From Streptomyces ortus (GTDB taxonomy: Bacteria; Actinomycetota; Actinomycetes; Streptomycetales; Streptomycetaceae), in contig NZ_JAIFZO010000002.1 of the NCBI RefSeq assembly GCF_026341275.1, forward strand, positions 4,184,118-4,248,117: a stretch of DNA of 64,000 nt, written 5' to 3'. Made by a program: the position numbers and the translations under genes. Shown piece after piece: positions 43,528 to 51,577 of the stretch (its first letter is position 1; each line of letters opens with the position of its first letter). The notes under the pieces are model-generated. The model searched no databases, was not told the DNA's origin, and was given only the letters and a program-made list of their open reading frames with translations.

Positions 43528-44039
43528 GGCCGGCCCTGCGCGTTCGGCGTCGTGACCGCGACCGGGACCGGGACCGGGACCGGGACCGGAACCGTGACCG
43601 AGACCGGAACCGTGACCGGGACCGAGACCGGGACCGGGACCGGGACCACGACCGTGACCTTCCCGGTGACGTGGTTGCCGAGGCTGTTGGCTCCGACGAT
43701 CCGCACGGTCGCCGTGTCGCCCCGCACGTCCTCCACCACCCCGGTCAGCACCATGGTGTCGCCCGGATGGTTGGGGGCGCCCAGCCTGATCGCCACTTTG
43801 CGCAGCACGGCCCGGGGCCCGAAGTGGTCGGTGATGTAGCGCCCGACCAGCCCGTTGGTCGTCAGGATGTTCATGAAGATGTCCGGCGAGCCCTTCCGCC
43901 GTGCCGCGTCGGCATCGTGGTGCACGTCCTGGTAGTCGCGCGAGGCGATCGCCCCGGCGACGACGAGCGTGCGGGTGATCTCGATCTCCAGCGGCGGCAG
44001 CGCGTCTCCGGCCCGCACCGGCCCGGCATCGGTGCTCAT
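43524..44039 (-). CDS. ChsH1-like MaoC-family hydratase with (VP)n tail
   Basis: A 171-aa single hot-dog protein from MSTDAGPVRAGDALPP. Core: ASRDYQDVHHDADAARRKGSPDIFMNILTTNGLVGRY, which carries the Asp-His pair of MaoC hydratases, then RLGAPNHPGDTMVLTGVVEDV. In the igr operon ChsH1 joins ChsH2 to hydrate a steroid enoyl-CoA. After VTGKVTVV the protein has a tail of repeated Val-Pro encoded by GGGACC hexamers (about 43555-43655), not expected in this family. Starts and stops overlap neighbours by 4 bp on both sides. Confidence 0.85.
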   Translation of the reverse strand: MSTDAGPVRAGDALPPLEIEITRTLVVAGAIASRDYQDVHHDADAARRKGSPDIFMNILTTNGLVGRYITDHFGPRAVLRKVAIRLGAPNHPGDTMVLTGVVEDVRGDTATVRIVGANSLGNHVTGKVTVVVPVPVPVSVPVTVPVSVTVPVPVPVPVPVAVTTPNAQGRP

Positions 44040-45238
44040 GCGTCCCCTGCCCCCTCTGTCCCGCGTTCTGCCCTGCCCTCTGTCTCGGCCTCTGTCCCGC
44101 GCTCTGCCTCCCGCTCTGTCTCGCCCCGGACGATCGTCTCCCCCAGTTCCTGGAGCAGCTCGCTCCCGCCCCCCAGGTACGCCTCCAGCTGCCGCCCCCA
44201 CAGGAAGTGCCGGTGCACGGGATGCTCCAGGTCGGCCCCCGTACCGCCGTGCAGGTGCTGCCCCGCGTGGACGACGCGGTGCCCCGCCTCCGACGCCCAC
44301 CAGGCGGCGGTCAGCGCGTGCGCGGCGTGGTCCAGCCCTTCGTCCCGGCGCCAGGCCGCCTCGTACGCCGTGACCCGTATCGCCTCGGTGTCCAGGTGGG
44401 CGTCCGCCGCGCGGAGCTGGACCCCCTGCTTGACCGCGAGCGGCCGGCCGAACTGCTCGCGGGTGTTGGTGTGCGCCACGGCCCGGGCGACCGAGCCCGC
44501 GCACACCCCCGCCTGCAGCCCCGCGAAGGCGGTACGCGCGGTGGCCAGCACGTCTTCGTACGCCTCGTCGCACGCATCGACGTACGCATCGGCATCGGCA
44601 TCGGCATCTGCATCGGTATCGGCATCGGCATCGGCATCGGCATCGGTACCGGCCTGCGCGTACGCGTCGGCGCCGCCGAGTCGTTCGGCCGGTGTGGCGT
44701 CCAGGGTCAGGCGTCCGGCCGACCACGGGGCCGTCGATTCCACAGGTTCGCACCGGGCGTCGGCGGTCCGTACGAGCCACAGCCGGTGTTCGCCGTCCGC
44801 GACCAGCACGTGTGTGGCGTCGCGAAGCCACGGCACGAAGGGGACCACCCCGCTCAACTCGCCCGGTACACCCCCTCGGACGGCGGTCGCGGGCAGGGCG
44901 CCGGTCACCACGACCGACCCGTCCGCGATCCCCGGCAGCAGCCGCTCCCGCTGCCGCGCCGAGCCGTGCGCCGACACCGCCAGCAGCCCGTAGACACAGC
45001 TCGCGGCGAACGGCACCTGGGCCGTCGTCCGGCCCTGCTCCTCCAGGAGGAGCACCAGGCCGAGGAGCCCGATGTCCTCGACGGCGGCCGGCAGCCCCGC
45101 CTCGCACAGCGCCTTCCACAACTCCGCGTCGCTGCCCGTCCCCGCGGCGGTCAGCCGCTCGTGCGTGGACAGGTCGCCGAAGATCCGCGCGGCCAGCTCG
45201 CGAGCCGCCGTCTGCTCCTGGGTCGGCGTGAAGTCCAT
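44036..45238 (-). CDS. Acyl-CoA dehydrogenase, FadE28/ChsE1-like, with Asp-Ala repeat insert
   Basis: A 400-aa protein from MDFTPTQEQTAARELAARIF. It has the ACAD fold but lacks the usual SEPxAGTD segment, as in the ChsE1 type that pairs with a second subunit to build one active site. C-terminal landmarks are AVAHTNTREQFGRPLAVKQG and HGGTGADLEHPVHRHFLWG. Between the two halves lies a run of Asp-Ala (ADADADADTDADADADAD) from a GCATCG hexamer repeat (44575-44650), and the last 25 residues are a Glu/Thr/Arg repeat. Stop and start overlap neighbours. Confidence 0.85.
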   Translation of the reverse strand: MDFTPTQEQTAARELAARIFGDLSTHERLTAAGTGSDAELWKALCEAGLPAAVEDIGLLGLVLLLEEQGRTTAQVPFAASCVYGLLAVSAHGSARQRERLLPGIADGSVVVTGALPATAVRGGVPGELSGVVPFVPWLRDATHVLVADGEHRLWLVRTADARCEPVESTAPWSAGRLTLDATPAERLGGADAYAQAGTDADADADADTDADADADADAYVDACDEAYEDVLATARTAFAGLQAGVCAGSVARAVAHTNTREQFGRPLAVKQGVQLRAADAHLDTEAIRVTAYEAAWRRDEGLDHAAHALTAAWWASEAGHRVVHAGQHLHGGTGADLEHPVHRHFLWGRQLEAYLGGGSELLQELGETIVRGETEREAERGTEAETEGRAERGTEGAGDA

Positions 45239-46263
45239 CAGCCCCCGCTCCCCTCGGCGGCGCGGAAGACCGGCAGGTCCAGTTCCTCGTCCACCCGCTC
45301 GAACTCCAGCCGCACCGGCATCCCGATCCGCACGCGGTCGTAGGGCACCCCCACCACGTTGCTGATCATCCGGACGCCCTCGGCGAGTTCGATCAGCCCC
45401 ACGGCGTACGGGGGGTCGAAGGCCGGAAAGGGCGGATGATGCATCACCACGTACGAGTAGACGGTCCCCCCGCCGGCCGCCTCGACCGTGTCCCACTCCA
45501 GGCAGCCGCAGGAATTGCACCCCGGCAGCCAGGGGAAACGCAGCGTCCCGCACTTTTCACAGCGCTGGATGAGCAGCCGGTGCCGGGACACGCCCTCCCA
45601 GAACCCGGCGTTGTCCCGATTGACGACGGGGCGGGGCCGCGGGGGCCGGGAGGGCGGCGCGGCTTTCGCGGCGCCCTCCACCACCTCCGCGGCTGTCGTC
45701 GCCGCCGCGCCCGTCGCGGTCTCTCCCGGGCGCCGCCCCGCGGGTACGTACTTGAGGATCCGGAACCGATGCGTCCCCGCCGGCTCACCCCCCGCCCGTA
45801 CATCCGTCCGCGTCGTGACGAAGTACCCCGTGCCCAACTTGGTCGTCTTGCGCGCGGAGACCGACTCGATCACCGAATCGAAGGTGATCCGGTCCCCCGG
45901 CCGAAGCGGACGCAGATACTCCTGCTCGCAGTCGGTGGCGACCACCGAGGTGTACCCGGCGTCGTCGAGCAGCCCGAGCATCTCGACGTACGCCTCCGAG
46001 CGCCCCCCGTGCCCGGAGAGGCCCCCCATCGTCCAGGCCTGGAGCATGGTGGCCGGCGCGACGGCGTCCGCTCCCGCGTACGCCGGGTTCGCGTCTCCCA
46101 TCGCCTCGCACCAGTGCCGGATCATGGGTTCGTTGACCAGATCCTTGCCGACGCCTCCGACAGCGGTCAGCCCTTCGTACGTCTTCAGCCGCGCGTGGAT
46201 GTCGTGGATGTCCTCGTGCCCCCGCTCGGCCGCATCCCTGCCGGGCACACCCCTCTTGCTCAC
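45238..46263 (-). CDS. ChsH2-like MaoC / DUF35 (OB-fold) fusion
   Basis: A 341-aa protein with GTG start overlapping the preceding stop (GTGA). Residues about 10-160 are a MaoC-like hot-dog (HWCEAMGDANPAYAGADAVAP, then AYVEMLGLLDDAGYTSVVA). Residues about 205-335 are DUF35: FWEGVSRHRLLIQRCEKCGTL followed by GCNSCGC (zinc ribbon C-x2-C...C-x2-C) and an OB fold (YSYVVMHHPPFPAFDPPY). In M. tuberculosis ChsH2 the first half hydrates with ChsH1 and the DUF35 half is needed by Ltp2. The order and fusion here match, which supports the igr assignment. Confidence 0.88.
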   Translation of the reverse strand: MSKRGVPGRDAAERGHEDIHDIHARLKTYEGLTAVGGVGKDLVNEPMIRHWCEAMGDANPAYAGADAVAPATMLQAWTMGGLSGHGGRSEAYVEMLGLLDDAGYTSVVATDCEQEYLRPLRPGDRITFDSVIESVSARKTTKLGTGYFVTTRTDVRAGGEPAGTHRFRILKYVPAGRRPGETATGAAATTAAEVVEGAAKAAPPSRPPRPRPVVNRDNAGFWEGVSRHRLLIQRCEKCGTLRFPWLPGCNSCGCLEWDTVEAAGGGTVYSYVVMHHPPFPAFDPPYAVGLIELAEGVRMISNVVGVPYDRVRIGMPVRLEFERVDEELDLPVFRAAEGSGG

Positions 46264-47492
46264 CGCCGCCGCCCCCTCGTCATCCCGAGCCGCATCGTCG
46301 CCACGATCTCCCGCTGCACCTCGCTCACGCCGCCCCCGAACGTGTTGATCTGCGCCGCCCTGTTCATCCGCTCCAGCTCGCCGTCCCCGAACACGCCCGG
46401 CGAACCGGACCGGATCAGCGCGTCCGGTCCGACGATCTCCTGACACATCCGGTACACCGCGACGGCCGATTCGGTCCCCACGACCTTCACGCCGCTGGCG
46501 TCACCGGGCGCCAGACGGCCGGCCCCCACATCACCGACCAGCCGCCAGTTGAGCAGGCGTGCCGCGGCCAGCCGGGCGTGCACCTCGGCCAGCCGCGAAC
46601 GCACCCACGGCTCGTCGGCCCTGCGCCGCCCGGTCACCGGGTCGGGGACGCGGGACGCGGTGAGCGCGGCCAGGTAGAAGTCCTCGGCCTGCATACCGAG
46701 GGCGGCGAGCGCGACCCGTTCGTGGTTCAGCTGGTTGGTGATGAGATCCCAGCCGCCGTTCTCCTCGCCGACGAGGCGGGAGGCCGGGACCCGGATCCCG
46801 TCGTAGTACGTGGCCGTCGTGGTCAGCCCGCCCACCGTTTCTATCGGTGTCCACGAGAACCCGGGCGCGTCCGTGGGGACCAGCAGGATCGAGATGCCCT
46901 GGTGTTTCGGCGCCTCGGGATCCGTACGGCAGGCGAGCCAGATCCAGTCGGCGCGCTGGGCGTTGGAGGTGAACACCTTCTGCCCGTCAACGATCCACCC
47001 GCCCCCGCCTCCGCCCTCAGGGCCGCCGACCCGCACGGCCCGGGTCCGCAGCGCGGCCAGATCCGTACCGGCCGACGGCTCGCTGTATCCGATCGCGAAC
47101 ACGAGCTCTCCGCGCAGGATCCGCGGCAGGAAGAAGTCCTTCTGCTCCTCGGTCCCGTACTTCATGAGCGTGGGTCCGACCGTGTTCAGCGTGACCATGG
47201 AGATCGGGGCACCCGCCCGGCAGGCCTCGTCGAAGAAGACGAACTGCTCGTCCGCGCCCCGCCCTTGACCCCCGTAAGCCTCCGGCCAGCCGATGCCGAG
47301 CCATCCGTCGGCACCGATCCGCCGCAACAGCGCCCGCCGCTCCGCGGCACCGGTATCGGTATCGGTATCGGTATCGGCACCGGTGGTACCGGCCCCCTCC
47401 GACAGCACCGGCGTCACCGGCATCAGTTCCCGGAAGTAGGACCGGAGTTCGGCCCGCAGTCGTCGCTGACGTTCGGTGGGGGCGAGATGCAC
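46260..47492 (-). CDS. Acyl-CoA dehydrogenase, FadE29/ChsE2-like
   Basis: A 410-aa flavoenzyme with GTG start (MHLAPTERQRRLRAELRSYF). Landmarks: GADGWLGIGWPEAYGGQGRG, FAIGYSEPSAGTDLAALRTRAV (substrate and FAD loop), QKVFTSNAQRADWIWLACRT and SEVQREIVATMRLG. It first dehydrogenates an acyl-CoA, probably with the 44036 subunit as a heterotetramer. A short TDTDTDTG stretch near residue 42 comes from a hexamer repeat. First gene of the operon; a TCTGAC/GTCAGA inverted repeat lies 38 bp upstream. Confidence 0.9.
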   Translation of the reverse strand: MHLAPTERQRRLRAELRSYFRELMPVTPVLSEGAGTTGADTDTDTDTGAAERRALLRRIGADGWLGIGWPEAYGGQGRGADEQFVFFDEACRAGAPISMVTLNTVGPTLMKYGTEEQKDFFLPRILRGELVFAIGYSEPSAGTDLAALRTRAVRVGGPEGGGGGGWIVDGQKVFTSNAQRADWIWLACRTDPEAPKHQGISILLVPTDAPGFSWTPIETVGGLTTTATYYDGIRVPASRLVGEENGGWDLITNQLNHERVALAALGMQAEDFYLAALTASRVPDPVTGRRRADEPWVRSRLAEVHARLAAARLLNWRLVGDVGAGRLAPGDASGVKVVGTESAVAVYRMCQEIVGPDALIRSGSPGVFGDGELERMNRAAQINTFGGGVSEVQREIVATMRLGMTRGRRR

Positions 47493-47529
47493 GACGACGG
47501 CCCTCCCGGACCTCGTACGAACAAGGGTT

Positions 47530-47546
47530 TCTGACTGTCCGTCAGA
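47530..47546. promoter_or_regulatory. Inverted repeat upstream of acyl-CoA operon
   Basis: TCTGAC-5-GTCAGA, a perfect 6-bp inverted repeat 38-54 bp upstream of the first operon gene. A candidate operator for a TetR-type regulator. Confidence 0.55.
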
Positions 47547-47572
47547 TACTGCGCACTGTCAAGGTCGAAAAC

Positions 47573-47608
47573 GTCTGCGCGGCGATGCAGAAGCACCGCC
47601 GCGCAGAC
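47573..47608. terminator. Hairpin terminator of small secreted protein gene
   Basis: GTCTGCGCGGCG and CGCCGCGCAGAC form a perfect 12-bp stem with a 12-nt loop, 78 bp past the stop of the minus-strand 47686 gene. Confidence 0.7.
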
Positions 47609-47685
47609 GTGTTACCACCCCACAAAGCACCCCACCAAGGAGGCATACGGCCGTCGGGGGTCTCCAGTTCCCGGCGGCCGACGGC

Positions 47686-47997
47686 TCACCAGAGGTGGGT
47701 GAAGTTGACGGCGACGTTGTCGTTCGACTGGTCGATGGCCGTGAACGCGGAACCGTTCACCTGCGCCGTGTTGCTCTGGTTCGAGGCGCCGGAACCGACG
47801 GCCTGCTGCTGCGTCGTGGACGAGGTGCCGTAGTTGTCACCCCCCACTCCGCCGCCACCGACAGTCGCCACCGCGGCGTTCGATCCGTTGTCCGCGAAGG
47901 AGCCGTTGTCGGCCGTCGCCACCCCCGAGAGGAGGGCCGCGGCGAGCGGCAGGGCTGCCACGGCGGCGAGAACGCGGGCGGTACGGATGCTTGCCAT
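47686..47997 (-). CDS. Small secreted Gly/Asn/Ser-rich protein
   Basis: A 103-aa protein. GGAGGAA lies 5-11 bp before the ATG at 47997. The signal peptide (MASIRTARVLAAVAALPLAAALLSGVATA) is cleaved near residue 29. The mature 74 residues are Asn/Gly/Ser/Gln-rich: DNGSFADNGSNAAVATVGGGG, then TTQQQAVGSGASNQSNTAQVNG and SNDNVAVNF. Alternating Asn/Gln with hydrophobic residues recalls amyloid-forming surface proteins, but there are no cysteines and no chaplin or rodlin signature. Function unknown; an external coat or hyphal-surface protein is possible. Confidence 0.75.
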   Translation of the reverse strand: MASIRTARVLAAVAALPLAAALLSGVATADNGSFADNGSNAAVATVGGGGVGGDNYGTSSTTQQQAVGSGASNQSNTAQVNGSAFTAIDQSNDNVAVNFTHLW

Positions 47998-48346
47998 GTG
48001 TGTTCCTCCAGGAAGCGAGTAGTACATGCCGGCCAACCGGCTGAGTACGGCTGGTTCCGGGGCAGTTGGCCGACTGCCTCGGTGTTCGTTCACGACGTCG
48101 CGAGATCAGAATTGCCCACCGAATCCCCGGCGAACCACCCCGGAAGCCGCTATTCGCTCGCAAGCGTGAGTACATGTCGATAAACCCCCTTCACGCCCCC
48201 AAAACCGCAGTTCAGGATGGTGTGGGCACCTCAACCCCATACACCGCAAGGAGGTGAAGCGTTTCGTAACCTTTCAGCCACCCCCTGTAAGCGGATTTCC
48301 CCCCTCCACCCTTCCCTTTTTCGAACACTCGTACGAACATAGAAGC
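47998..48346. other. 349-bp divergent promoter region
   Basis: Lies between the minus-strand secreted-protein gene and the plus-strand prim-pol-like gene. No coding sequence is supported. AGGAGG at 48250-48255 lies before an in-frame ATG at 48254 that would add a poor 31-residue extension to the prim-pol-like protein, so it was not used as the start. Confidence 0.4.
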
Positions 48347-49213
48347 ATGGCCACCATCGACCGGCAGGCCACGACGCTGGCCCTCGCGCACGCCCTGTCA
48401 GCCGCCGAACGCGGACTGGCCGTCATCCCGCTGTCCCGGACGAAGCTCCCGGCGCTGCGCTCCCCCCACCGCGACGACCCGACGGCACCGCCCTGCCACG
48501 GCGAGTGCGGCCGCTTCGGACACGGTGTGTACGACGCCTCGACCGACCCCCGCCGCATACGCGCCCTCTTCGCCGCCGCACCCTGGGCCACCGGCTACGG
48601 CATCGCCTGCGGCCTGGACCCCCACCATCTGATCGGCATCGACCTGGACACCAAGTCGAGTACGGACTCGTCCGCGGCTCTTCGCGAACTGGCGCTGCGC
48701 CACCTGTTCACGATCCCCGAGACGGTCGTCGTGCTGACCCCCAGCGGCGGCCGTCACCTCTGGCTGAGCGGACCGCCCGACGTCGTCGTCCCCAACTCCG
48801 CGAGCCGGCTGGCGCCTGGCATCGACATCCGGGGCGCCGGCGGCTACCTAGTCGGCCCCGGCTCCCGTACCGAACACGGCGTCTACAGCACGGCACCGGG
48901 CACCGCGCAACTGCCGCCCGCCCCCTGCCCGGCATCACTGCTGCACCTCCTGACGCCACCGCCCCGCACCCCCGCCCCGACGGCCACGACGCCTGACCGG
49001 CAGGGCCAGGGCCTCGTCCAGTTCGTGCTCGCCGCGCACGAGGGCCAGCGCAACACCCGCTTGTTCTGGGCGGCCTGCCGCGCCTACGAGAACGGCTTCG
49101 GCCCGCAACTGACCGAGGCCCTGGTCGACGCCGCCGTCCGCACGGGCCTCACGGAACGCGAGGCCCGCTCGACGATCACATCGGCATCCCGCATGACGCC
49201 CCACCACCCGTAA
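48347..49213 (+). CDS. Chromosomal prim-pol-domain protein
   Basis: A 288-aa protein from MATIDRQATTLALAHALSAA. The prim-pol core is recognisable: RGLAVIPLSRTKLPALRSPH, YGIACGLDPHHLIGIDLDTKS with the metal-binding DxD, VVLTPSGGRHLWLSG and PGIDIRGAGGYLVGPGS. The C-terminus (about 235-285) is a helical domain like those of AICE prim-pols. It is not in a replication operon: it stands alone just outside attL of AICE-2. It could be a normal Streptomyces gene or a survivor of an older element at the same tRNA. Confidence 0.85.
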   Translation: MATIDRQATTLALAHALSAAERGLAVIPLSRTKLPALRSPHRDDPTAPPCHGECGRFGHGVYDASTDPRRIRALFAAAPWATGYGIACGLDPHHLIGIDLDTKSSTDSSAALRELALRHLFTIPETVVVLTPSGGRHLWLSGPPDVVVPNSASRLAPGIDIRGAGGYLVGPGSRTEHGVYSTAPGTAQLPPAPCPASLLHLLTPPPRTPAPTATTPDRQGQGLVQFVLAAHEGQRNTRLFWAACRAYENGFGPQLTEALVDAAVRTGLTEREARSTITSASRMTPHHP

Positions 49214-49231
49214 CCACACCCGGCACACGAG

Positions 49232-49268
49232 AACGGCCCCTGACCGATGTACCTGGTCAGGGGCCGTT
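49232..49268. terminator. Hairpin terminator at left edge of AICE-2
   Basis: AACGGCCCCTGACC and GGTCAGGGGCCGTT form a perfect 14-bp stem with a 9-nt loop, followed by CTT. It serves the prim-pol gene and, from the other side, the original tRNA-Ser. Confidence 0.85.
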
Positions 49269-49282
49269 CTTCTGCACTTCGG

Positions 49283-49342
49283 CGGTGGGTGTGGGATTTG
49301 AACCCACGGTCACATCGCTGCGACGACGGTTTTCAAGAGCGT
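49283..49342 (-). repeat. attL of AICE-2: 3' part of tRNA-Ser(TGA)
   Basis: Read on the minus strand: CTCTTGAAAACCGTC (anticodon loop with TGA), a variable arm, GGTTCAAATCC and the acceptor 3' strand ending CACACCCACC plus G. The 5' half that should pair with it is absent, so this is a fragment left by integration. The right boundary of the core is uncertain. Confidence 0.85.
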
Positions 49343-49680
49343 CGTCGTTCGTCCATCCATAGCCCGCCTGACCTGGCCAAATCCAACGAAAGTCACCCAT
49401 GGTGTAGCCGCTGGCCCACAGATGGCCCACACGCTCCTGAGATGACTCGCCCCAACACGCTTTCCCATTGCCCGCAGCAGGGTTCAGGGGCGTTCGCAGA
49501 GGTCCGCGAGGCAGGTCAGAGCCGTCATACGGACAGCGGCGAACGCAGACGTTGCCGGCGCACGGGACAACGATCAGGGAAACGGATGCCGCCTCTCCTG
49601 TTACTCAACTCTGCGTCCCGCGAGAGCAGAGCCGTTATTTCGGTGGGGCGTTGTCAGTGGTCGCCCCTAGCATCTGGCGT

Positions 49681-50757
49681 ATGGAGCTTGGTGACTTCCT
49701 CTACAAAATCGGCACGACCTTCGGGGTTGGCGACGACCAGAGCATCAGCAGCGACGTAGCTCGCCTAATCCGGGCCGCTCCTGCAGAGGTTGGGCACTTG
49801 GTGCCTGGCGGCTACCTGGTTGTAGGGAGTCCAGGGAAGGGCAACTTGGCTGTCTGCCCCTGGGTTTCGATTTTCGACCCAGACGAGACAACGACAGCCA
49901 CGCGAGGGATGTACCTCGTCTACCTACTTGCCGAGGACAGGAAGACTTTTGCACTCAGTCTGAACCAAGGCGTCACTGAGATCACCAAAGCACTTGGCGC
50001 GCGCGAAGCACGTACGAGGCTTGCCGCCGAGGCTGCGGCGATCCGAGACGCTCTTTCCGTCGACGTCAAAACAGGGCTGAGCACGACGATCGACCTCGGC
50101 GGGCGCTCCGGCCTGCCTCGCTCTTACGAGGCCGGGAACCTCTTGGCTATCACCTACGAGATCGCCGCTCTACCCAGTGAACAGACCCTGCGTGCAGATC
50201 TTGCCCGCATGATCACGCTCTACCAGGAAGCCTTGGCCGTCCGCGAAGAGGTGCGCCAGACCACGCGCGACACCATCGTCACCGTGGTCGAACAGCCACC
50301 CACCAAGGCGACAGAACTACTACTGCACTTCGCACCCAAGAGCGATACCGAGTACACGCAGACGGTCGTGGCACGCAAGCTGCGCAAGAGCCGAAGCCAC
50401 GAAACGCTGGTAGCTCGGTACGGGCAGTTCCTGCGTGACCGACAGCTGGAGGTCGGAACGAACGTCCACCCACGAGACATGGTGATCATCAAAGACGGCC
50501 TGCACTGGCTCGTCGAAGCCAAATTCATCAGGCGCGGCAACGCCACCGGGGCAGTACGTGAGGCTCTGGGACAACTGGCGACCTACGCATTCTGCCTGTA
50601 CCCGCACGACGCTCAACCTCGACAGCTAGCGCTGTTTTCCGAGCCGGTCGGCGAGGTCTACACACGGCTTCTGGAGCACCACGGCATCGCGGCAGTATGG
50701 CCCACAGACGAGGGGTGGGCTGGGTCGCCGACTGCTCTAGCAACAGGCCTCGTGTGA
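49681..50757 (+). CDS. McrB-N-like (DUF3578) / PD-(D/E)XK restriction-type protein
   Basis: A 358-aa protein from MELGDFLYKIGTTFGVGDDQ. Residues about 20-190 resemble the McrB N-terminal modified-DNA reader (DUF3578): MYLVYLLAEDRKTFALSLNQGVTEI and YEAGNLLAITYEIAALPSE. Residues about 215-345 are a PD-(D/E)XK nuclease: D266 in HPRDMVIIKDG, E279-A-K281 in WLVEAKFIRR and Gln in ALGQLATYAF. There is no GTPase. A reader fused straight to a nuclease suggests a type IV enzyme cutting modified phage or plasmid DNA. It stands alone at the left end of AICE-2 as defence cargo. Confidence 0.8.
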   Translation: MELGDFLYKIGTTFGVGDDQSISSDVARLIRAAPAEVGHLVPGGYLVVGSPGKGNLAVCPWVSIFDPDETTTATRGMYLVYLLAEDRKTFALSLNQGVTEITKALGAREARTRLAAEAAAIRDALSVDVKTGLSTTIDLGGRSGLPRSYEAGNLLAITYEIAALPSEQTLRADLARMITLYQEALAVREEVRQTTRDTIVTVVEQPPTKATELLLHFAPKSDTEYTQTVVARKLRKSRSHETLVARYGQFLRDRQLEVGTNVHPRDMVIIKDGLHWLVEAKFIRRGNATGAVREALGQLATYAFCLYPHDAQPRQLALFSEPVGEVYTRLLEHHGIAAVWPTDEGWAGSPTALATGLV

Positions 50758-50956
50758 CACCGCTTCCGAATCTGGGAGCGGCTCTTTAAGCGCTTGTCAG
50801 CTCGTGCAGGACCAACGACATTCGCCCATGGTGCAACTGCCGGCCCGACGGCGACCGCACTGGTCAGCTAGCCGGCGAACACCGCCACCAGATGTCCATC
50901 CTCACGGCATGCTGCAGTCGTGGAACGCTAGTTCGAGTCGACTAGGAGACTGGAGG

Positions 50957-51577
50957 ATGGAAGGAATCACGATCAGCGGGTTCTGCGGAACCGATACCTA
51001 CGATTACAGTAGGTATCGGTTCGTTGCTGATGGTGCTGGGGGGACAGTCCATGGAGGGCACTCGTTGATTCCGCCGTTGACCTCTGGGGGGATGCTGCCC
51101 GTAGGGCGTCACCCAGCGACGCTAGAGGAGATCCATGACGTGTTCGTGGTGCAAGCCCCTCACTCAATGCACCGGCAACGCCTCTACTCTGCACTAGAAC
51201 TCTACGTGGCCCTGGTGCGCGACCTGCTTCCGCGCGCCACACTGTGGATAGATGGCGGGTTTTGCACTCACAAGGCGACACCTCCCGCAGATATCGATCT
51301 TGTGCTATTCGCGTCGCGCAGGCTCGTACAGCATTTCGACCAGGAGAGGTGGACGCGGATGAATCAACTCATAACGCTCCAAAACCTCACTGCGATGGTG
51401 CCGCACACTGTTGAGCGGAGGATCCAGCCGATGGGAGGCCTCATCGACGCGTTCTTTGCCGAGGAGGGAAACGCTGACGACGTCGCTCTTTGGGATTATA
51501 ATTGGTCCCTAGTTAAAGATGACGACGGGAAGATCGTTGACGGCGAGCATAAGGGCTACCTGGAGGTAGCGCTGTGA
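50957..51577 (+). CDS. Nucleotidyltransferase-like (DUF6932-type) protein
   Basis: A 206-aa protein; GGAGACTGGAGG precedes the ATG. The nucleotidyltransferase core is LPRATLWIDGGFCTHKATPP followed by ADIDLVLFAS: G100-G101 and D112-x-D114 are the usual metal and nucleotide residues. A third acidic residue is likely in MGGLIDAFFAEEG. The family is close to DUF6932. The stop overlaps the GTG of the next gene (GTGA), so the two are a translationally coupled pair. Codon use is less GC-rich than the backbone. Such pairs can be toxin-antitoxin or antiphage units. Confidence 0.8.
   Translation: MEGITISGFCGTDTYDYSRYRFVADGAGGTVHGGHSLIPPLTSGGMLPVGRHPATLEEIHDVFVVQAPHSMHRQRLYSALELYVALVRDLLPRATLWIDGGFCTHKATPPADIDLVLFASRRLVQHFDQERWTRMNQLITLQNLTAMVPHTVERRIQPMGGLIDAFFAEEGNADDVALWDYNWSLVKDDDGKIVDGEHKGYLEVAL

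Noticed and set aside
42355..47492. Polyketide or fatty-acid biosynthetic cluster
   Set aside because: There is no ketosynthase, carrier protein or ketoreductase. The dehydrogenase, hydratase-DUF35 and Ltp2 set points to beta-oxidation-type breakdown.
49283..49380. A complete tRNA-Ser at the left end of AICE-2
   Set aside because: The T arm, variable arm and anticodon loop are present, but no D arm or 5' acceptor strand follows, so it is an att fragment.
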